Assembly: GCA_010365175.1 (NCBI GenBank) | Contig: JAAFGW010000083.1 | Coordinates: 1-10,632 of the forward strand | Direction of reading: 5' to 3' | DNA: 10,632 nucleotides | Source of the DNA: Sulfuriferula multivorans | Lineage (GTDB): Bacteria; Pseudomonadota; Gammaproteobacteria; Burkholderiales; Thiobacillaceae | Shown here: positions 6,197-10,632 of the stretch, piece by piece | Position numbering within the stretch: position 1 is the first letter of the stretch | Layout of the letters: each line of letters opens with the position of its first letter | Notes under the pieces: generated by a model | Told to the model about the DNA's origin: nothing | What the model saw: the letters and a program-made list of their open reading frames with translations, nothing else | The model's database searches: none | Program-made: the position numbers and the translations under genes

Positions 6197-7687
6197 ATGA
6201 ATCTATATCTTGAACCAGGCTGGGTCTTCACCCTACTTGAATTACTGGCTGCGCTATTCGTTTTTGTATTGGGCGTGGTCGTGCTGGCTATTGTTGTCAT
6301 CTACCTGCTGGATGTGTCGCAAACCAAGCAGGCATTACGGCGGAATTACCCGGTCATTGTTCATTTCCGTTACACCTTCGAACGGCTGGGACAGTTTTTT
6401 CGCCAGTATTTTTTCGCGATGGACCGGGAGGAAATGCCATTCAACCGTGCGCAGCGTTCCTGGGTATATCGCGCGGCGAAAAACATCGATAACACGGTCG
6501 CTTTTGGATCCACACGAGACTTGCGCCCGGCGGGTAGCGTGCTGTTCGTCAACACGCCTTTCCCCACGCTCAACGAGGACGCGGTCCCTCCACACGCAGT
6601 GACGATTGGGCCTGATTGCACGCATCCCTACACCACGTCATCGATATTCAATATTTCTGGCATGAGCTACGGAGCCATCTCAAAACCTGCCGTTCAGGCG
6701 CTATCCAAAGGCGCAAATCAGGCGGGTTGCTGGATGAATACAGGGGAGGGTGGTTTGACCCCCATGCATCTGGAAGGAGGTGCCGACATCGTGTTCCAGA
6801 TTGGTACTGCAAAAAATGGCGTTCGCAATCTGGAGGGCAAGCTCGACGATGTCCGCCTGCGTGACATTGCGGCCCATTCCCAGGTCAAAATGTTCGAGAT
6901 CAAACTATCGCAGGGCGCCAAACCCGGCAAGGGCGGCATTCTGCCCGGTGCCAAGGTAAGCGCTGAAATTGCAGCTATCCGCAACATCCCGGTGGGTGTG
7001 GATGCGATCAGCCCCAACCGACATACCGACATTCGTAACAATGATCAATTGCTCGACAGCATCGCCCATATTCGCACCGTGACGGGCAAGCCTACCGGCA
7101 TGAAACTGGTGCTCGGTGGTTCTGAGTGGTTAGATGAGCTTTTTGCCACAATCAATCTACGCGGTCACGCCAGTGCGCCAGACTTTATTGCGCTTGATAG
7201 CGCCGATGGCGGCACCGGTGCCGCGCCGCAGGCCCTGATCGACGACATGGGCTTACCCTTGCGCGAATCCTTACCCATGCTGGTCGACAAACTTGTCGAA
7301 TATGGACTACGCGACCGGATCAAAGTGATCGCGGCAGGCAAACTCATTACGCCGGCCGATGTGGCCTGGGCTCTGTGCATGGGGGCCGATTTTGTGAATT
7401 CCGCTCGAGGCTTCATGTTCGCACTGGGCTGCATTCAGGCCTTGCAATGCAATCGCAATACCTGTCCAACCGGCATCACCACGCACAATCTCCACTTGCA
7501 ACGCGGCCTGGTACCTGAAGATAAGGCAGAACGGGTCGCTTTTTATCATCAGAACATCACGTACGAAGTGGGCATGATTGCCCACGCCTGTGGCGTACGC
7601 GAGCCACGTGATCTGAATAGACATCATTGCCGGGTGGTTGGGCCTTCAGGTTTGTCGGTCCCGTTGAGCGTCCTGCATAAACACTGA
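6197..7687 (+). CDS. membrane-anchored FMN-binding glutamate synthase family protein (GltB domain)
   Basis: A 496-residue protein with one N-terminal transmembrane segment (about residues 8-35) followed by a stand-alone glutamate-synthase central domain of the FMN TIM-barrel type. Canonical GltB motifs are present: GMSYGAIS (from about 155), NTGEGG (about 180), a KLSQGAKPGKGGILPGAKV segment, ISPNRHTDI (matching the ISPPPHHD-type motif) and DSADGGTGAAPQ (about 335). The 3Fe-4S cysteines are Cys412-x5-Cys418-x4-Cys423. Full GltB (~1500 residues) also has an N-terminal glutaminase and a C-terminal beta-helix; both are absent, so there is no channelled ammonia from glutamine. Family members of ~500 residues with this layout are widespread and mostly uncharacterised; 2-oxoglutarate amination with an unknown electron donor is a guess. 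No GltD-like flavoprotein lies nearby. The ATG is fixed by the membrane segment; no Shine-Dalgarno precedes it. Confidence 0.9.
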   Translation: MNLYLEPGWVFTLLELLAALFVFVLGVVVLAIVVIYLLDVSQTKQALRRNYPVIVHFRYTFERLGQFFRQYFFAMDREEMPFNRAQRSWVYRAAKNIDNTVAFGSTRDLRPAGSVLFVNTPFPTLNEDAVPPHAVTIGPDCTHPYTTSSIFNISGMSYGAISKPAVQALSKGANQAGCWMNTGEGGLTPMHLEGGADIVFQIGTAKNGVRNLEGKLDDVRLRDIAAHSQVKMFEIKLSQGAKPGKGGILPGAKVSAEIAAIRNIPVGVDAISPNRHTDIRNNDQLLDSIAHIRTVTGKPTGMKLVLGGSEWLDELFATINLRGHASAPDFIALDSADGGTGAAPQALIDDMGLPLRESLPMLVDKLVEYGLRDRIKVIAAGKLITPADVAWALCMGADFVNSARGFMFALGCIQALQCNRNTCPTGITTHNLHLQRGLVPEDKAERVAFYHQNITYEVGMIAHACGVREPRDLNRHHCRVVGPSGLSVPLSVLHKH

Positions 7688-7903
7688 AATGTCACCATCC
7701 ATCTTCATCATCCGACATGGAAGTACAACTCATGCTCATTTTGGCAGAAGTGCAAGGTAAGGCTAATAAGCTTCGCACTAATACAGCTTCATTTAGCAAA
7801 CCAGCCAAATACCACATATCCAGGACGATTCAAGTCCAATGAATAATGTTTCCTGCTACGCAGCGCATCGAGTAGGTACCCAATAGATATTGCGGGTCTG
7901 GCT

Positions 7904-8782
7904 TCAATTGCGCTCAATTTGCCCGTCGGTAGATAGTGCGTACGGTACATGCTGGGGCACCATTAACACGCCCTGCGCATTGGGGATGGCCTCAATTTGC
8001 ATAACCGGGGCTGTCCCGCGCACGCCACCGAAGATGGTGGCAAAAGCCGAGTCAGCTGCATCGCGGCCGGTGCCAAAGCGTACAAACCCCATCGGGATAG
8101 CAACGCCCGAAGGATCGAAGATATACCAGCGGTCGCCCAGATACACCTCAACATAAGCATGAAAATCGGTCGGACCCAAGACCGGGGAGGCACCATAGTC
8201 GATGCCGGTCACAAAGCGGGCCGGTATGTTGACAGCCCGGCACAGGGCAATCATCAGATGGGCAAAGTCGCGGCACACGCCGACTTCTTCCACCAGGGTG
8301 TCGACCGCGCTGGTATTGCCGGTGGAGGAGTTGGATTGGAAGCTGACACGATTCATCACCCAGTCGCGGATTGCCTGAACCCGGCCATAACCTTGCTGCA
8401 ATTGCCCAAACTCCTTGAACGCCAACCGGTACAGCCGGTCAGATTGGCAATATCGGCTGGGATAGAGGTAGGGCAGCACGGCCCCTGGCAGGTTGGCCAC
8501 CGCCACTTCGCCAAGTTGCGAAGGCTGCGCAGTGTGATGGTTTAGGTCCACGGTGGCGTCGTAGCGTACCGTCAGCGGTCCGGAAAATGCCTTCAGCCGC
8601 AGAAAGCGCGTGTGTGTCACCGGGTCGGTGTACGTATTGGACGGCAGGCTTTGGCTGATATTCAGCGATTCGCTCACTACGGCCTGATGCGGGGTTTGTG
8701 CAGCGTGGATGCTGAAAATAAAATCGCAGCCGGGTGGGTCGATTTCGTAATTCAGTTCAATCGAGAATTTGAGTCTGAGCAT
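7904..8782 (-). CDS. transglutaminase-like superfamily protein
   Basis: A 292-residue protein with no signal peptide, hence probably cytoplasmic. The N-terminal ~80 residues (LKFSIELNYEI...LTVRYDATVDL) are the beta-rich region found before the catalytic core in bacterial transglutaminase-like proteins. The core carries the papain-like triad: Cys170 in GVCRDFAH, His208 in DFHAYVEV and Asp223 in FDPSG. Proteins of this type are usually peptidases or amide-bond enzymes rather than true crosslinkers; the substrate is unknown. The start at 8782 is supported by a GAAAG purine run about 4 bases upstream on the minus strand. Homologues often sit in clusters with alpha-E and ATP-grasp-type proteins; none is seen here, so the gene looks solitary. 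It is convergent with the GltB-like gene. Confidence 0.9.
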   Translation of the reverse strand: MLRLKFSIELNYEIDPPGCDFIFSIHAAQTPHQAVVSESLNISQSLPSNTYTDPVTHTRFLRLKAFSGPLTVRYDATVDLNHHTAQPSQLGEVAVANLPGAVLPYLYPSRYCQSDRLYRLAFKEFGQLQQGYGRVQAIRDWVMNRVSFQSNSSTGNTSAVDTLVEEVGVCRDFAHLMIALCRAVNIPARFVTGIDYGASPVLGPTDFHAYVEVYLGDRWYIFDPSGVAIPMGFVRFGTGRDAADSAFATIFGGVRGTAPVMQIEAIPNAQGVLMVPQHVPYALSTDGQIERN

Positions 8783-8883
8783 GTGACACTTTCAGTGGAT
8801 TTGCGTTGCCAGAATGGCCTGCACAGAGCCATAACGGTAAATGTGGATGTATGGGCATTGAGGGCTTCATAGGCGCGTTACCA

Positions 8884-8900
8884 ACATTCCCGGTGAATGT
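8884..8900. other. short perfect hairpin upstream of the transglutaminase gene
   Basis: ACATTC (8884-8889) and GAATGT (8895-8900) form a 6-bp inverted repeat with a 5-base spacer, about 100 bases upstream of the transglutaminase start and about 100 bases past the PRC-barrel stop. No T run follows on either strand, so it could be an operator half-site pair or a weak RNA hairpin rather than an intrinsic terminator. The rest of 8783-9003 shows no gene. Confidence 0.25.
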
Positions 8901-9003
8901 CCGAAATGGTCTGCGGATTCAACCAGTGTAGGCAACAGATTGGTCAAGTCGACCCGTGGCTTTGAGGCGTTTTGAACATGGAGGCAGATCACCTTGCTCT
9001 GAG

Positions 9004-9447
9004 TTACACGCGTTGCTCATTCGCATTCGGTTTAATCCCGTAGTAAGCATGGATTTCTTTCGCCCAAGACACGTCTGCCATGTTCGGCCACTTGCCCTTA
9101 TCAAATCCCGGTGCATCCTTAAGGTGATCCTTCTCCACGTTTAGCACAAAACGTTTGTTCTTCGTATCGAGCGTCAACGCGTTCCATGGCACCGCGAAAA
9201 GCTTTTCGCCCATACCGAGGAAGCCGCCGAAGGACAACACCGCATAACCCACTTTGCCGGTGCGCATATCCAATATGATTTCCTTGATGTCACCCAGATC
9301 TTCTTCTTTATGATTGTAGACGTCGTTTCCAACGAGGGTGTCGGCACCCATCAGGTCAGATCCGAGTCCGTGCCGCATATCTGGTCCGGGTCCACCACGG
9401 GTGTTGATTTTGTACATGCCATAGGTATCTAGATCTTCGTAGTTCAT
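9004..9447 (-). CDS. PRC-barrel domain protein
   Basis: A 147-residue cytoplasmic protein with one PRC-barrel domain. The recognisable core is LVGNDVYNHKEEDLGDIKEIILDMRTGKV followed by GYAVLSFGGFLGMGEKLFAVPWNAL, the family's beta-barrel with the conserved LG-I and VPW positions. PRC-barrel modules occur in photosynthetic reaction centre H subunits, RimM and many small stress-associated proteins; this one belongs to the last kind and its partner is unknown. The ATG at 9447 is preferred over the in-frame ATG at 9453: GGAG (9457-9454 on the minus strand) touches the upstream ATG directly but lies 6 bases before the downstream one. It starts 24 bases after the csbD stop on the same strand, so the two are almost certainly one operon. 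Confidence 0.9.
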   Translation of the reverse strand: MNYEDLDTYGMYKINTRGGPGPDMRHGLGSDLMGADTLVGNDVYNHKEEDLGDIKEIILDMRTGKVGYAVLSFGGFLGMGEKLFAVPWNALTLDTKNKRFVLNVEKDHLKDAPGFDKGKWPNMADVSWAKEIHAYYGIKPNANEQRV

Positions 9448-9453
9448 GTCCAT

Positions 9454-9457
9454 CTCC
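9454..9457 (-). promoter_or_regulatory. Shine-Dalgarno site deciding the PRC-barrel start
   Basis: GGAG on the minus strand abuts ATG at 9453 (spacing 0, unusable) and precedes the second in-frame ATG at 9447 by 6 bases, an optimal spacing. This selects the shorter protein. Confidence 0.6.
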
Positions 9458-9471
9458 GGGCAAAAATGAGG

Positions 9472-9648
9472 TTATTGGCCTGCTTTAAGGTCAGCCTTGA
9501 TATCCCCTAAGCTCTTTTGAATCTTGCCGACGTTTTTCTGGACCTCACCCTTAGCTTCCAGGGTCTTGTTGTCGACGATCTTGCCGGTGGCTTGCTTGAC
9601 CTTACCTTCGGTTTCTTTGGCTAACCCTTTGACTTGACCCTTATTCAT
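9472..9648 (-). CDS. CsbD-family stress protein
   Basis: A 58-residue, lysine-rich, highly hydrophilic protein of the CsbD family. The signature is MNKGQVKGLAKETEGKVKQATG near the start (the usual form is GK.ke..GkvkE..G), followed by a second KGEVQKNVGK half-repeat. Small CsbD proteins accumulate under general stress in many bacteria; the biochemical role is unknown. The start at 9648 is chosen because GGAG lies 6 bases upstream (9658-9655 on the minus strand) and the conserved family N-terminus begins here. The longer open frame to 9828 has no family similarity. Co-directional with the PRC-barrel gene 24 bases downstream; the pairing of these two small genes suggests a shared stress response. 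Confidence 0.92.
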   Translation of the reverse strand: MNKGQVKGLAKETEGKVKQATGKIVDNKTLEAKGEVQKNVGKIQKSLGDIKADLKAGQ

Positions 9649-10019
9649 GACTCTCTCCTGAAAATTTATTGCGACAATTGACCGGAGCGTCGTATTAGAT
9701 TTGCGGCGCTCATTTGATAATGATGTGCGCAAGATTGCGCGCGGTCTGTACGGCATCACACATAGATTTGGGTTTTGTCCGGCTAGCGCGCCATGGAACG
9801 CAGCAGCGCCCCACCAAACGCCCTTCACCCAATGGCGCCGAGTGGTTGTGACTACGGCTTCCCGTTAGCCTGTTGCGTGCATGCCAATGAAACACTGGTT
9901 CAAATGGCAGCGAAAGGCTTAAAAAAATCCACCACAGGGGCGGGCCTTCTGTAATGCGCTGAACTATCTGTTCTTGCGATGGGTAAAGCCGATGCAGAAC
10001 AGTCCTAGACTAAGCAGGG
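9649..10019. other. gene-free spacer between csbD and the transposase remnant
   Basis: Apart from the candidate csbD promoter, I see nothing firm in this ~370-bp stretch. A + strand frame from 9923 (reading ALNYLFLRWVKP near 9956-9990) runs without a stop into the transposase remnant. It may be degraded insertion-sequence DNA, but I do not recognise it. The region includes a run of seven A residues (9921-9927) and a G-rich CAGGGGCGGGCC patch (9935-9946). Confidence 0.35.
9692..9720 (-). promoter_or_regulatory. possible sigma-70-type promoter for csbD-PRC
   Basis: Read on the minus strand, TTATCA (9720-9715) and TAATAC (9697-9692) are separated by exactly 17 bases, about 45 bases before the csbD start. 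Both boxes are imperfect (4/6 and 3/6 matches), so this is tentative; a stress sigma factor could use a different site nearby. Confidence 0.3.
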
Positions 10020-10140
10020 CGAAGATGATCGAACGCACCGATCCATTCCGCGCGGAACACACCTTGATTACCGCCGACGCGGGCTATCACTCCGAAGCCA
10101 ACCTCAAGCTGCTACACGAACAAGGTGTGCCTGACCGACA
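10020..10140 (+). pseudogene. IS1182-type DDE transposase remnant
   Basis: A + strand frame contains MIERTDPFRAEH then LITADAGYHSEANLKLLHEQG, closely matching the catalytic-Asp region of IS1182/IS4-like transposases (normally TADAGYHSE...aYIADN.fRkRD). Only about 40 residues of a ~450-500-residue transposase remain. After GVP the frame departs from the expected continuation; the LTDRPTC read in another frame hints at a frameshift there. Then the DNA runs straight into the 3' end of the HPF gene. No terminal inverted repeats or target duplication are visible, so this is a decayed internal fragment. The start and end given are approximate. Confidence 0.6.
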
Positions 10141-10157
10141 GGCCAACTTGTTGCACG

Positions 10158-10475
10158 CTAGTGCTTGCCGAGCTTGCCTAGTTCACTTTCCAGTAGGCTC
10201 ACCATCTTATGAGCAGCGCTGCTTACCGCTTGCTCAATGGTGGGTGCCAGGTCGCTTACTGATATCGGTTCTCGCCCCGCAAGCCGAGCCTCGAGCAAGC
10301 ATCGCTTATCAATTACGCCTGACTTCGAGGCGCTGTTCTCGTCACTAAGGTGCACTTCTAGCCTGGTAATTTGACCAGCGAAGCGCGCTAGAACACGATT
10401 AAGAATTTCCTCGACACTTTGAGCCAAGGCCTCGTGTCCAGAGATGTTTTTGTCTGTATTTATTTGGATATGCAT
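10158..10475 (-). CDS. short HPF/RaiA-family ribosome hibernation factor
   Basis: A 105-residue protein resembling the hibernation-promoting factor/RaiA N-terminal domain. It has MHIQINTDKNISGHEALAQSVEEIL opening like strand 1 and helix 1, the RLEVHLSDENS strand 2 turn, a KRCLLEARLAGREPISV strand pair and a final helix (TIEQAVSSAAHKMVSLLE). It lacks the C-terminal dimerisation domain of long HPF, so it is the short type that would bind the 30S decoding region in resting cells. The family's basic C-terminal patch is only weakly present, so ribosome binding is inferred. The start at 10475 is supported by GGAG 9 bases upstream (10488-10485 on the minus strand); the frame extends to 10517 but without family similarity. 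It sits upstream of the transposase remnant and the csbD pair on the same strand, fitting a stationary-phase gene group. Confidence 0.82.
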   Translation of the reverse strand: MHIQINTDKNISGHEALAQSVEEILNRVLARFAGQITRLEVHLSDENSASKSGVIDKRCLLEARLAGREPISVSDLAPTIEQAVSSAAHKMVSLLESELGKLGKH

Positions 10476-10519
10476 GTTGGTTGTCTCCTGTGATGGTGGG
10501 CGTCGTAGGCCTAACAATT

Positions 10520-10550
10520 AATATACGGACGCCAACGTCGGGTCTGTCAA
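10520..10550 (-). promoter_or_regulatory. candidate promoter of the HPF gene
   Basis: On the minus strand a perfect -35 box TTGACA (10550-10545) is followed after 19 bases by TATATT (10525-10520), about 45 bases before the HPF start. The boxes are good but the spacer is two bases longer than optimal, which often marks a regulated or weaker promoter. Confidence 0.5.
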
Positions 10551-10573
10551 TCTAACTGTGTAACTGAGTCATT

Positions 10574-10630
10574 TCACTGCAATGCTGAGACCGGGACGCG
10601 GTCTTCGCCGAACAGAATCTGGAAGGTTTG
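10574..10630 (-). CDS. possible C-terminus of an unidentified minus-strand gene (partial)
   Basis: Reading leftward from the window edge, one minus-strand frame is open for 18 codons, ending FGEDRVPVSALQ before a TGA at 10574-10576. Its codons mostly end in G or C, unlike the two other frames, which suggests coding. It is too short for me to recognise a family. An AGACCG-GGACG-CGGTCT hairpin (10588-10604) lies within it. If real, this gene ends about 100 bases upstream of the HPF start, but the TTGACA element lies between, so HPF probably has its own promoter. Confidence 0.3.
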   Translation of the reverse strand, partial: QTFQILFGEDRVPVSALQ

Positions 10631-10632
10631 CA

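Noticed and set aside
7688..7903. Possible small genes or a terminator between the convergent GltB-like and transglutaminase genes
   Set aside because: Only weak inverted repeats (AGTGC at 7748-7752 with GCACT at 7775-7779) and no T run or plausible start with ribosome site; nothing supportable.
7997..8545. 182-codon + strand open frame
   Set aside because: Antisense shadow of the transglutaminase-like gene, whose catalytic triad and start site are clear.
9649..9828. N-terminal extension of the csbD frame
   Set aside because: The CsbD signature and a well-spaced ribosome site begin at 9648; the extension has no family similarity.

Overview
The window looks like a proteobacterial chromosome segment, most likely from a betaproteobacterium (Gallionella/Sulfuricella/Nitrosomonas-like). 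This rests on gene content and style: V-type ATPase genes in a moderately GC-rich background, a PAS-GGDEF-EAL protein, and small CsbD, PRC-barrel and HPF stress genes. The taxon is an inference; no rRNA or tRNA is present to anchor it.

Left part (1-2506, + strand): the 3' end of a V-type ATPase/ATP synthase operon, with a truncated catalytic-core subunit B followed by complete subunit D. Between them lies a roughly 90-bp G-rich/C-rich repeat element with heptamer CCCTTAA units. Eleven bases after atpD comes a secreted PhoX/DUF839-family protein, probably starting at TTG, followed by a short hairpin-plus-T-run terminator.

Middle (2703-5872, + strand): a two-gene signalling module. A periplasmic solute-binding-protein-like gene overlaps by 4 bases (ATGA) a membrane-anchored periplasmic sensor-PAS-GGDEF-EAL protein. 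Both catalytic domains keep their signature residues and the GGDEF domain has an RxxD inhibitory site. The likely working model is that the periplasmic protein presents a ligand state to the sensor, which then alters cyclic-di-GMP turnover.

Next (6197-7687, + strand), after a 324-bp gene-free stretch, is a membrane-anchored single-domain glutamate-synthase-like (GltB FMN/3Fe-4S domain) protein. It has no amidotransferase domain and no GltD partner nearby.

Right part (minus strand): a stand-alone transglutaminase-like cysteine protease-fold protein (7904-8782), a csbD to PRC-barrel gene pair (9648 to 9004) with good Shine-Dalgarno sites, a degraded + strand IS1182-type transposase remnant (about 10020-10140), and a short HPF/RaiA ribosome hibernation factor gene (10158-10475) with a perfect TTGACA element upstream. 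The CsbD, PRC and HPF genes together read as a stress/stationary-phase island. A short open frame at the right edge may be the C-terminus of another minus-strand gene.

I see no CRISPR array, tRNA or rRNA. The most noteworthy points are the binding-protein/c-di-GMP pair, the secreted PhoX-like gene attached to the V-ATPase operon, the repeat between atpB and atpD, and the partner-less GltB-like protein. None of these is proven to be a new system.
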